Part shown: positions 17,100 through 24,875 of the stretch, in pieces
How the letters are laid out: the number at the start of each line of letters is the position of its first letter
Position numbering within the stretch: the first letter of the stretch is position 1
DNA from: Cupriavidus pinatubonensis
GTDB lineage: Bacteria > Pseudomonadota > Gammaproteobacteria > Burkholderiales > Burkholderiaceae
Assembly: GCF_019602855.1 (NCBI RefSeq)
Contig: NZ_CP080766.1
Span: 806,001-870,000 of the forward strand
Direction of reading: 5' to 3'
DNA: 64,000 bases
The notes under the pieces: generated by a model
Told to the model about the DNA's origin: nothing
Databases searched by the model: none
What the model saw: only the letters and a program-made list of their open reading frames with translations
Made by a program: the position numbers and the translations under genes

Positions 17100-18473
17100 A
17101 TGAGCGCTGACCACACCTACCCGACCCGCCAGCTCTGCGAATTCCTCGCCCGCTTCACGCTGGCTGACGTACCCGCCCCTGTCATCGAGCGCACCAAGGA
17201 CCTGTTCCTTGACTGGATCGCCTCGGCGATTGCCGGCAAAGATGCTCCCGCCGTATGCAAGATCCAGGAATTCGCGGCCGCCATGGGCCCGTCGACCGGC
17301 GACGCTGAAGTCTTCGTCGACCGTCGCCGCACCTCGCCGTACTTTGCCGCGCTGATCAACGGCGCGTCGTCGCACGTGGTCGAGCAGGACGATGTGCACA
17401 ATGGCTCGGTGCTGCACCCGGCTGCCGTGGTGTTCCCGGCCGTGGTCGCCGCCGCGCAGGCGGAAGGCAAGACCGGCGCGGAGGTGCTGCTGGCGTCCAT
17501 CGCCGGTTACGAAGCAGGCATCCGCATCGGCGAATTCATGGGCCGGTCGCACTACCGCATCTTCCACACCACGGGCACGGTCGGCACGCTGGCTGCCGCT
17601 GCAGCGGTCGCGAAGCTCTACAACCTCGACGCCGAAGGCATCAACCAGGCGCTGGGCTCGGCCGGCACGCAAGCCGCCGGCCTGTGGGAATTCCTGCGCG
17701 ATGCTGCGGACTCGAAGCAGTTGCACACCGCCAAGGCCGCCGCCGACGGCCTGCAATCCGCGTGGCTGGCCCGTGCCGGCTTCACCGGTGCGAAGCAGAT
17801 CCTTGAAGGCGCACAGGGCATGGCCGCCGGCATGTCGAGCGATGCGAACCCGGCCTGCCTGACCGATGGCCTGGGCACGCGCTGGGCCACGGCCGAGACC
17901 TCGTTCAAGTTCTTCGCCTCGTGCCGCCACACCCATCCGGCTGCCGACGCGCTGAAGGTGCTGATGCAACGCGAGGGCGTCAGCGCCGACCAGATCGCCA
18001 GCGTCACGACGCATGTGCACCAGGGCGCCATCGATGTTCTCGGCCCGGTGGTCAACCCGACCACTATCCATCAGGCCAAGTTCTCGATGGGTACGGTGCT
18101 GGGCCTGGTTGCCGTGCACGGTCACGCCGGCCTGCCCGAGTTCGAGCAGCACGCGCTGCAGGACGCGAAGGTTGCCTGCTTCCGCGGCAAGGTGGAGATG
18201 GAGCTTGACGACGAGATCAACGCCGCCTACCCGCGCCAGTGGATCGGCCGCGTGACGGTGCGCACCACCGACGGCCGCACGCTGGCCGCGCGCGTCGATG
18301 TGCCCAAGGGCGATCCGGACAACACGCTCTCGCGCCCCGAGCTTGAGGCCAAGGCGCTGCAGCTGGGCGCATTCCGCCACGGTGCGACCGAGGCCGAGAT
18401 GCGTGTGATCATTGCGCGCGTGTGGGCCCTGGAAAGCGCACCGACCGTCAACGACTGGCTGCCCGCACGCTGA
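17100..18473 (+). CDS. MmgE/PrpD family protein
   Basis: The 457-residue product has the family length and pattern: TLADVPAPVIERTKDLFLDW at the start, GASSHVVEQDD, ASIAGYEAGIRIGEFMG, and KFFASCRHTHPAADAL. The superfamily includes 2-methylcitrate dehydratase and cis-aconitate decarboxylase (the enzyme making itaconate in animals and Aspergillus). A homologue sits inside the P. aeruginosa itaconate cluster (PA0881), but its reaction is not known to me. The stop is 10 bp before the citramalyl-CoA lyase start, so the two are co-transcribed. Dehydratase, decarboxylase or isomerase activity on a C5-C7 tricarboxylate are all possible. Confidence 0.85.
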   Translation: MSADHTYPTRQLCEFLARFTLADVPAPVIERTKDLFLDWIASAIAGKDAPAVCKIQEFAAAMGPSTGDAEVFVDRRRTSPYFAALINGASSHVVEQDDVHNGSVLHPAAVVFPAVVAAAQAEGKTGAEVLLASIAGYEAGIRIGEFMGRSHYRIFHTTGTVGTLAAAAAVAKLYNLDAEGINQALGSAGTQAAGLWEFLRDAADSKQLHTAKAAADGLQSAWLARAGFTGAKQILEGAQGMAAGMSSDANPACLTDGLGTRWATAETSFKFFASCRHTHPAADALKVLMQREGVSADQIASVTTHVHQGAIDVLGPVVNPTTIHQAKFSMGTVLGLVAVHGHAGLPEFEQHALQDAKVACFRGKVEMELDDEINAAYPRQWIGRVTVRTTDGRTLAARVDVPKGDPDNTLSRPELEAKALQLGAFRHGATEAEMRVIIARVWALESAPTVNDWLPAR

Positions 18474-18483
18474 GGCACAGACC

Positions 18484-19323
18484 ATGTCCACTGCAGTCAC
18501 CTACCTGTTTGTGCCGGGCGACCGGCCCGAACGCTTTGACAAGGCCGCCGCGGCGAAGCCCGATGTGATGGTCCTCGACCTCGAGGATGCCGTGCATCCG
18601 GACGCCAAGCCGGCGGCGCGCCAGGCCATTGCGGATTGGCTAGCCGCGGGCGCCGCTGCCAATGCCAATGTACGCATCAATGACAGCGCCGCTGCGGGCT
18701 TCGCCGCCGACATCGAATGGCTGCGCAGTTTGCCGAAGGGCACGCCATTGGCGGGCCTGATGGTGCCAAAGGCGGAAGACGCCGCGGCACTGGCTGCGAT
18801 CACCGAGGTCCTGCGCGGGATCAATCCGGAAGCCGAGCTGATCGCCATCATCGAAACCGCGCTCGGGCTGCATCAGGTTGATGCCGTGGCGACTGCCAAC
18901 GGTGTTGCCCGGCTGGCATTCGGTTCGCTCGACTATGCGGTCGACCTGGGCTGCAGCCACACGCGCGATGCGCTGGCCTATGCGCGTGCGCGTATCGTTC
19001 TGGCATCGCGCGTGGCTGGCCTGACGCCTCCCGTCGACGGCGTCACCACGGCGCTGAAGGATGAGTCCGTCCTGGCCGACGACGTGGCCTATGCCCGCGC
19101 ACTTGGCTTTGGCGGCAAGCTCTGCATCCACCCGGCACAGCTCGGTGCGGTTCGTGCCGGCTTCCTGCCCTCGCCCGAGCAACTCGACTGGGCGCGGCGC
19201 GTGCTGGAAGCGACCGCCAGCGGCAGCCATGCCGTGCAGGTGGACGGCAAGATGGTGGATCGCCCCGTCATCGAACAGGCGCGTCGCCTGCTCGCGCTGG
19301 CGCAACCGTCAGCGGCACACTGA
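18484..19323 (+). CDS. ccl: CitE-like lyase, probable (S)-citramalyl-CoA lyase
   Basis: The 279-residue HpcH/HpaI-CitE family protein begins TYLFVPGDRPERFDKA, then has LDLEDAVHPD (about 31-40, metal-binding region), IETALGLHQ, GSLDYAVDLG and KLCIHPAQL. In itaconate degradation it would split citramalyl-CoA to acetyl-CoA and pyruvate. The ATG at 18484 follows the MmgE/PrpD stop by 10 bp. The longer frame from 18412 overlaps that gene and was discarded. CitE-like malyl-CoA or methylmalyl-CoA lyase is the alternative; the partner MaoC-type hydratase favours citramalyl-CoA. Confidence 0.8.
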   Translation: MSTAVTYLFVPGDRPERFDKAAAAKPDVMVLDLEDAVHPDAKPAARQAIADWLAAGAAANANVRINDSAAAGFAADIEWLRSLPKGTPLAGLMVPKAEDAAALAAITEVLRGINPEAELIAIIETALGLHQVDAVATANGVARLAFGSLDYAVDLGCSHTRDALAYARARIVLASRVAGLTPPVDGVTTALKDESVLADDVAYARALGFGGKLCIHPAQLGAVRAGFLPSPEQLDWARRVLEATASGSHAVQVDGKMVDRPVIEQARRLLALAQPSAAH

Positions 19324-19340
19324 ACACGAAGGTAGTCGTC

Positions 19341-20204
19341 ATGACCCAGAACTCCCAACTCGACCATCTGCGCACATGGATCGGCCGCAGCGAATCGCGC
19401 ACCGAGACACTGACGCCGGAACCGGTGATCGGCCTGGCCGCCACCTTTGACCTTGACACGGAAGCCGTGGTGCGGGGGCCGCTGCCGCCGCTGTGGCACT
19501 GGCTCTACTTCCTGCCGCGCGCGCCGCAGCGTGATATCGGCGCCGACGGCCATCCGGCTCTCGGTGGCTTCATGCCGCCCGTGCCGCTGCCGCGCCGCAT
19601 GTGGGCCGGCAGCGAGCTGTCGTTCGAACGCCCGATTCACGTCGGCGACACCGTGACGCGTACTTCGACCATCCAGGACGTCCAGCACAAGTCCGGCCGC
19701 AGCGGCGAACTGTGGTTCGTCGCCGTTGACCACGAACTGAGCGTCAACGGCCAGATTGCCGTGCGCGAGCGCCACGACATCGTCTATCGCGCCATGCCGG
19801 AAATCGGCAAGCCGCAGCCGCCGCGTCCGCGCCTGGAGCATACGGCGCAATGGCAACGCACGCTGCGCGCCGATCCGGTCATGCTGTTCCGTTATTCGGC
19901 GCTGACCTTCAACGGCCACCGCATCCACTACGACCGCGAGTACACGCGGGACGTGGAAGGCTACCCGGGCCTCGTCGTGCACGGCCCGATGCAGGCCATG
20001 CTGATGCTCGACCTGGTGGCGCGCGAACAGCCCCAGGCACATGTGCGGCGCTTCGGTTTCCGCGGACTGGCACCGCTGTTCGACCAGGACATCATCACCG
20101 TTGGCGGCACGGCCGATCCGGCACAAGCCGGCAAGCTGATCCTCTGGACCGGAGACGATGCTGGGGGCCAGGCGATGCAAGGGTGGGCCGAGATCGAAAG
20201 CTGA
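19341..20204 (+). CDS. ich: MaoC-like FAS1-type dehydratase, probable itaconyl-CoA hydratase
   Basis: The 287-residue protein contains two hotdog halves. The N-terminal half has PPLWHWLYFLP and PLPRRMWAGSE. The C-terminal half has the MaoC active-site segment FNGHRIHYD near 191-200, then GYPGLVVHGPM. Length and layout fit Ich (PA0878, about 286 residues) and mesaconyl-C4-CoA hydratases. The proposed reaction is itaconyl-CoA plus water to citramalyl-CoA, feeding the lyase 17 bp upstream. It is the last gene of the cluster and is followed by a terminator at 20229. Confidence in the fold is high; substrate assignment depends on the gene set. Confidence 0.8.
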   Translation: MTQNSQLDHLRTWIGRSESRTETLTPEPVIGLAATFDLDTEAVVRGPLPPLWHWLYFLPRAPQRDIGADGHPALGGFMPPVPLPRRMWAGSELSFERPIHVGDTVTRTSTIQDVQHKSGRSGELWFVAVDHELSVNGQIAVRERHDIVYRAMPEIGKPQPPRPRLEHTAQWQRTLRADPVMLFRYSALTFNGHRIHYDREYTRDVEGYPGLVVHGPMQAMLMLDLVAREQPQAHVRRFGFRGLAPLFDQDIITVGGTADPAQAGKLILWTGDDAGGQAMQGWAEIES

Positions 20205-20228
20205 TCAAGTTCTCGATTGCAGAAGCGC

Positions 20229-20261
20229 AAAAGGGGCAAGCGTCAGGCTTGCCCCTTTTTT
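20229..20261 (+). terminator. Rho-independent terminator of the itaconate-type cluster
   Basis: AAAAGGGGCAAG, loop CGTCAGG, then CTTGCCCC and TTTTTT. This is a textbook terminator 25 bp after the ich-like stop. Confidence 0.88.
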
Positions 20262-20585
20262 GTTGGTCCTCCGGCCGAATGGCCGGCATGCGCGAAGGAA
20301 GAGAGAGAGAAAAGCAGACCTCGGGCGCCAGCGAAGTTGATGAGCTTGCCGCCGACTACGACCGCGCGCAGCGCAGCCGAAGGCGTCCCACCACTGCCCT
20401 CATTGGAACGCTGTACCCGTGTCCGTCTTGGGGATCGTCCAAAAGCCGTCCCGCGCCAGGCACAGTTTCTGACTCACATAGCGTTAGCAGGGTGGAACGG
20501 CTGACCACCGTGACAGGCGTCCAAAGCCGTTGGAACCACTGCCGCCGTGGAATTGATGGCCAGCGGCAACGACGCGTTTTTCTGC

Positions 20586-20636
20586 TTACTCTTTTGTCGC
20601 TCGGACAAAAGAGTAAGTCGCCGGCTACGCCGGCGA
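20586..20636. repeat. adjacent double palindrome, probable dispersed intergenic repeat
   Basis: TTACTCTTTTGTC and GACAAAAGAGTAA form perfect 13-bp arms around GCTCG (20586-20616). TCGCCGGC...GCCGGCGA (20618-20636) follows at once. Short spurious frames read through it on both strands as near-identical SDKRVSR peptides, a sign of the symmetry. The style matches dispersed palindromic repeats of beta- and gamma-proteobacteria, from memory. Confidence 0.65.
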
Positions 20637-20802
20637 AACAGCGGCGTCTGTCAAGCACGACCATTCAATCCAACCCAGACCCCTAAAACCGGCAAAACCA
20701 CCCAACCAACGGCGCCAGCCAAAAGCAAAGCACTACCTTCGCAATTTCGGCGATGAACCATCGGTGTACCGCACAAGACAGCGCAGCACACCCGATCTTC
20801 GA

Positions 20803-21771
20803 TCAATCAGCCTGGATATTCGCCGTCTTGACCACGCCACCCCACAGCTTCAGTTCCCGCTGGATGCGGTCAGCGAGCGGCTTCGGACCGGAGATGTTGA
20901 GGTCGTAGCCACCGGCCGTCATGCGCTGCTTGAACGCCGGATCGTCGCCGATGGTCTTCTGCGCCTTGATGAGCTTGTCGACCACGTCGGCAGGCAGCTT
21001 CTGCGGGCCGATCAGCGCATACCAGCCGGTCAGGTCATAGTCCTTCAGACCGGACTCGATCATAGTCGGCACGTTCGGCAGCGCCGGGTTGCGCGTCTTC
21101 GACGTGACCGCCAGTGCCCGTACCTTGCCACCGTTGATATGGCCGATGGCCGTACCGGTGATGTCGAACATGAACGTCACCTTGCCGCTCATCACGTCGG
21201 CCATCGCCGGCGAGTTGCCCTTGTACGGCACATGCAGCATCTTGACGTGGCTCATTTGCGCGAGCAGTTCAGCGGACAGGTGGTTGGACGCTCCGACGCC
21301 CGCCGAGCCGAACGACACATCGTCCGGATGCTTGCGCGCGTAGTCGACCAGTTCGCCGACGTTCTTCGCCGGGAAGTCCTTGTTCACGAGCAGCACATTG
21401 GTGTAGTCCGTGATCCGGCCGATGTACGTAAAGTCCTTGAGCGGATTGAAATTGACCGAGCGCTGGATCAGCGGCGTCATGGTCATGGTCGGGCTAGCCA
21501 CGAAATACAGCGTGTAACCATCCGGTGCCGACTTGGCGGTCAGGTCGGCGGCAATGGCGCCGCTTGCCCCGGCACGGTTGTCCACGACCACTGGCTGGTG
21601 CAGCGCACGGCCGAGCTGGTCGGCATAGATGCGCGCCGCGGTGTCGACCGGACCGCCAGGTGCATAGCCCACGATCAGCTTGATCGGGCGCGACGGATAC
21701 GCATCGGCCGCCCATGCAGCCCCGTGCAGCAGCGTTGCCATCATCGCGGCAACGGTCATCCAACGTTTCAT
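20803..21771 (-). CDS. Bug/TctC-family periplasmic solute-binding receptor
   Basis: The 322-residue product starts MKRWMTVAAMMATLLHGAAWA, a clear signal peptide. YPSRPIKLIVGYAPGGPVDTA and VVVDNRAGASGAIA follow, the standard Bug pattern. It is downstream of the CoA-ligase gene on the same strand with 92 bp between them, in which lies a 41-nt perfect palindrome. This suggests that ligase and receptor share a promoter, with partial termination or mRNA processing between them. No TctAB partner is present. Confidence 0.92.
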   Translation of the reverse strand: MKRWMTVAAMMATLLHGAAWAADAYPSRPIKLIVGYAPGGPVDTAARIYADQLGRALHQPVVVDNRAGASGAIAADLTAKSAPDGYTLYFVASPTMTMTPLIQRSVNFNPLKDFTYIGRITDYTNVLLVNKDFPAKNVGELVDYARKHPDDVSFGSAGVGASNHLSAELLAQMSHVKMLHVPYKGNSPAMADVMSGKVTFMFDITGTAIGHINGGKVRALAVTSKTRNPALPNVPTMIESGLKDYDLTGWYALIGPQKLPADVVDKLIKAQKTIGDDPAFKQRMTAGGYDLNISGPKPLADRIQRELKLWGGVVKTANIQAD

Positions 21772-21801
21772 GTTGTCTCCTCCAGATTGACTTTGTATTA
21801 C

Positions 21802-21842
21802 CCGCCGAACGCGAATCGCGATTCGCGATTCGCGTTCGGCGG
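21802..21842. repeat. 41-nt perfect palindrome between ligase and Bug genes
   Basis: The 20-nt arm CCGCCGAACGCGAATCGCGA is followed by one T and its exact reverse complement. It also carries an internal GCGAATC/GATTCGC repeat. In RNA it would be a very stable hairpin 21 nt after the ligase stop. There is no T-run on the minus-strand exit side, so it looks more like an mRNA-stabilising or attenuating structure than a terminator. Confidence 0.8.
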
Positions 21843-21863
21843 CAAGAAAAAAGGGCCGGGCAA

Positions 21864-23378
21864 TCAGCCCAGCAGGGCCCGCAGCGGCTGCTTGAGCAGC
21901 TTGCCGCTCGCCGTCGTGGGAATCACATCGATCACGCGCACTTCCGCCGGGCGCTTGTACGGTGCGAGGCTGTCCCGCAGATAAGCGTCGAGCTTGGCGC
22001 GATCGGGTTCGACGCCGTCCTGCATCTCGATGAAGGCCACGACTTCTTCATTGCCGTCGCTGGTGTTGCGACCGACCACGGCCGACTGCCGCACGCCCGG
22101 GAACGCGTTGATCACGAATTCCACTTCGATCGGGTACACATTGAAGCCCGAGCGGATGATCAGGTCCTTCGAACGGCCCGAGATGAACAGCGCGCCGTCG
22201 GCGTCGAGGTAGCCAAGGTCGCCGGTATTGAGCCAGCCGCCCGGCAACAACGCTTCGGCGGTCTGATCGGGGTTGCGGTAGTAGCCGAGCATCACACCCG
22301 GGCCGCGCACACGGATCTGGCCGCGCTCGCCGGCCGGCAGCAGATTGCCGTCGCCATCGGTGATATTGATCTCGACGCCTTCGACGATGTAGCCGGCCGA
22401 GCAGTCGGCACGCGGTGCTTCCATGCGCGTGATGAACAGCGAGCCGGCGTATTCGGTGATGCCATAGCCATGGTGCAGCGGCTGGCCGAAGTACGTTTCC
22501 ACGTCGCCCTTGAGGGTCGGATCCAGCGGCGCGCCGCCGGTGTAGAGATAGCGCAGCCGCGGATAGGTCTTGCGCTCGCGCTGCTGCGCGACCGCCATGA
22601 TGCGCGTGAACATCGTGGGCACGCCCTGCAGGATGGTGACGCCCGGCGATTCCAGCGCGTCGAACACCTCGTCCGCATCGAAGCGCGGACGCAGGAACAG
22701 GCTGGCACCCCCGTACAGCGTGGCCAGCAGCACCGTGGCAATGCCGAAGATATGCGACATCGGCAGCGCGCCGTACGCGACATCGGCTTGCCCCATGTTG
22801 CGCGAGGTCGCGGAAATGCGCGCGAAGTGCGCCAGGCCTTCATGCGGCACCATGACGCCCTTCGGGGCACCGGTCGTGCCCGAGGTGTAGATCAGCGTGG
22901 CAACTTTGCGCGCCTGTCCGGCCGGTACGCGGTCGGGCGCGGTTGCGGCGCGGACCACGGTCATGCCCTCGTCATACACCGGGCAGGCCGTGACCTTCGC
23001 ATCGAGCCGGCGGCCATGCGCGGCGGCCACGTCGGAAACGTGCCCCGTGAACAGCACCAGCGCTGGCTGCGCATGATCGCGGATATTGTCGATTTCGCGC
23101 GCCGACAGGCGGGCATTGACCTGGATCGGCCATGCATGCAGCGTGCTGCAGGCGAACATGGTAACGACCATCTCGTTGCAGTTCTCGCCGACCACCATTA
23201 CGCGGTCACCCTCGCCCACGCCCTGCGCGGCGAGCCAGTCCCGTGCGCTCTCGATGCGGCGCCACAGGTCGCCGTAGCTGATGACGTTGCCGCTTTCGTG
23301 CAGGCAAGGCGCCTGCGGCGTTTGCGTGGCCCAGTGACGGGGAATATCGTGGATGAACTCGGGGCGGAAGGAAGACAT
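21864..23378 (-). CDS. AMP-dependent acyl-CoA synthetase
   Basis: The 504-residue ANL ligase carries TSGTTGAPKG near 165-174, YGITEYAGS near 310, LNTGDLGYLD, FNVYPIEVE and the C-terminal SGKLLK lysine motif. It starts at the ATG at 23378 (MSSFRPEF); the extra 26 codons to 23456 lack a ribosome site. It is divergent from two acyl-CoA dehydrogenase genes, 290 bp away, forming a bidirectional module with them and the Bug receptor. The pairing with PimC/PimD-like dehydrogenases suggests a dicarboxylate or alicyclic acid substrate, but that is an inference. Confidence 0.9.
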   Translation of the reverse strand: MSSFRPEFIHDIPRHWATQTPQAPCLHESGNVISYGDLWRRIESARDWLAAQGVGEGDRVMVVGENCNEMVVTMFACSTLHAWPIQVNARLSAREIDNIRDHAQPALVLFTGHVSDVAAAHGRRLDAKVTACPVYDEGMTVVRAATAPDRVPAGQARKVATLIYTSGTTGAPKGVMVPHEGLAHFARISATSRNMGQADVAYGALPMSHIFGIATVLLATLYGGASLFLRPRFDADEVFDALESPGVTILQGVPTMFTRIMAVAQQRERKTYPRLRYLYTGGAPLDPTLKGDVETYFGQPLHHGYGITEYAGSLFITRMEAPRADCSAGYIVEGVEINITDGDGNLLPAGERGQIRVRGPGVMLGYYRNPDQTAEALLPGGWLNTGDLGYLDADGALFISGRSKDLIIRSGFNVYPIEVEFVINAFPGVRQSAVVGRNTSDGNEEVVAFIEMQDGVEPDRAKLDAYLRDSLAPYKRPAEVRVIDVIPTTASGKLLKQPLRALLG

Positions 23379-23668
23379 GATGCTCGCTGCTCGATCGGGA
23401 TTGGAATGCGCCAAATGCGTCGAAGAATGCACTGCAACGCACTTGCCGCAGGTCATGGAGTGTGCGCCATGTATTCCGGGGAAGCCATTTCGAATTCGCT
23501 AAGGCCGTCTTCGGCGGCGCTTCGCACGGCACAGCGGTTCTGCCTGAACGAAGGGCACCTTTGCCATTGATGAAGAACCGAACGGCAAGCCCCTCATACA
23601 ATCGGCCGGCACAGTGAAGGGCCGCCGCGCATACGCCATGCGGCCCGCGTACCACAGGGGACATTCAG

Positions 23669-24862
23669 ATGGATTTGCGTTTTACCGCTGAGGAACAGGC
23701 CTTCCGCGAGGAAGTCCGGGCGTTCGTCCAGGCCAATCTGCCGGAGGACATCCGCAACAAGGTGCTGAACCACCAGCGCGTTGAGAAGGACGACTATGTC
23801 CGGTGGCACCGCATCCTGCATGCGCACGGCTGGGGCGCGCCGACGTGGCCCAAGGAATGGGGCGGCACGGGCTGGAACGCGCTGCAGCGCCTGATCTTCG
23901 AGATCGAGACCTTGCGCGCCGGCGCGCCGCGCATGCTGCCGTTCGGCCTGACCATGATCGGCCCCGTGCTGATGAAGTATGCGAGCCAGGAACACAAGGA
24001 ACGCTTCCTGCCGCGCATTCCGACGGTCGAAGACTTCTGGTGCCAGGGCTACTCCGAGCCGGGTTCCGGTTCGGACCTCGCCTCGCTCAAGACCCGCGCC
24101 GTGCGCAAGGGCGACAAGTACATCGTCAACGGCCAGAAGACGTGGACCACCATGGCCCACTTCGCCGACTGGATCTTCTGCCTGGTCCGCACCGACCCGG
24201 AAGCCAAGGCCCAGGAAGGCATCTCGATGCTGCTGATCGACATGAAGTCGCCCGGCGTCACCGTGCGTCCGATCAAGACGCTCGACGGTGGCCACGACGT
24301 CAATGAAACCTGGTTCGAGGACGTGGAAGTCCCCGTCGAGAACCTGCTCGGCGAAGAGAACAAAGCCTGGACCTACGCCAAGTACCTGCTTGGCCATGAG
24401 CGCACCGGCATCGCCGGCATCGGCCATTGCCACCGCGAACTGCGCCAGCTCAAGCATTACGCGGCCCAGACCACCGACGGTGCCGGCCGCCCGCTGATCG
24501 AGGACGTGCGCATGCGCGACAAGATCTCGCGCATCGAGATGGACATCATGGCGCTCGAAATGCTGCTGCTGCGCGTGGCAACGCAGTCGGGCGGCCAGCC
24601 GGGTCCCGAGGCCTCGATCGTCAAGATCCGCGGCTCGGAAATCCAGCAGGACCTGGCCATGCTGATGATGGAAGTAGCCGGCCCCAACGCGTGGCCGTAC
24701 TCGCCCACGTGGCTGGAGCCCGGTGTCGAAGAGCCGGTGTCGGGTCCGGAGTGGGCTTCGTCCGCATCGTCGACCTACTACGACATGCGCAAGACCTCCA
24801 TCTACGGCGGCGCCACCGAAGTGCAGAAGAACATCATCTCCAAGATGATCCTGGGTTTCTGA
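23669..24862 (+). CDS. acyl-CoA dehydrogenase, PimC-like large subunit
   Basis: The 397-residue product has WPKEWGGTGW near 53, YSEPGSGSDL near 131 and SIYGGATEVQKNIISK at the end. These are typical of the larger subunit of two-gene dehydrogenases such as pimeloyl-CoA dehydrogenase PimC. The partner gene begins 13 bp downstream. The ribosome site AGGGGA lies 10 nt before the ATG. It would oxidise an acyl-CoA and reduce ETF as a heteromer. No neighbouring hydratase is present, so later steps must be encoded elsewhere. Confidence 0.87.
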   Translation: MDLRFTAEEQAFREEVRAFVQANLPEDIRNKVLNHQRVEKDDYVRWHRILHAHGWGAPTWPKEWGGTGWNALQRLIFEIETLRAGAPRMLPFGLTMIGPVLMKYASQEHKERFLPRIPTVEDFWCQGYSEPGSGSDLASLKTRAVRKGDKYIVNGQKTWTTMAHFADWIFCLVRTDPEAKAQEGISMLLIDMKSPGVTVRPIKTLDGGHDVNETWFEDVEVPVENLLGEENKAWTYAKYLLGHERTGIAGIGHCHRELRQLKHYAAQTTDGAGRPLIEDVRMRDKISRIEMDIMALEMLLLRVATQSGGQPGPEASIVKIRGSEIQQDLAMLMMEVAGPNAWPYSPTWLEPGVEEPVSGPEWASSASSTYYDMRKTSIYGGATEVQKNIISKMILGF

Positions 24863-24875
24863 AGGGATAGCAGAC

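Larger units (their letters stand above)
20205..20802. other. gene-free region with terminator and palindromic repeat
   Basis: About 600 bp between the ich-like stop and the Bug stop. It holds the terminator at 20229-20261 and the double hairpin at 20586-20636. The rest has no convincing gene; the short frames here encode low-complexity Arg/Ser-rich sequence of the kind seen when dispersed intergenic repeats are translated. Confidence 0.55.

Noticed and set aside
16674..18500. 608-codon open frame antisense to the CoA-transferase and MmgE/PrpD genes
   Set aside because: No family features, and it spans two well-supported genes and the hairpin between them.
20262..20760. Small Arg/Ser-rich proteins in the spacer
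   Set aside because: The frames read through a palindrome on both strands and show no ribosome sites; this is translation of repeat DNA.
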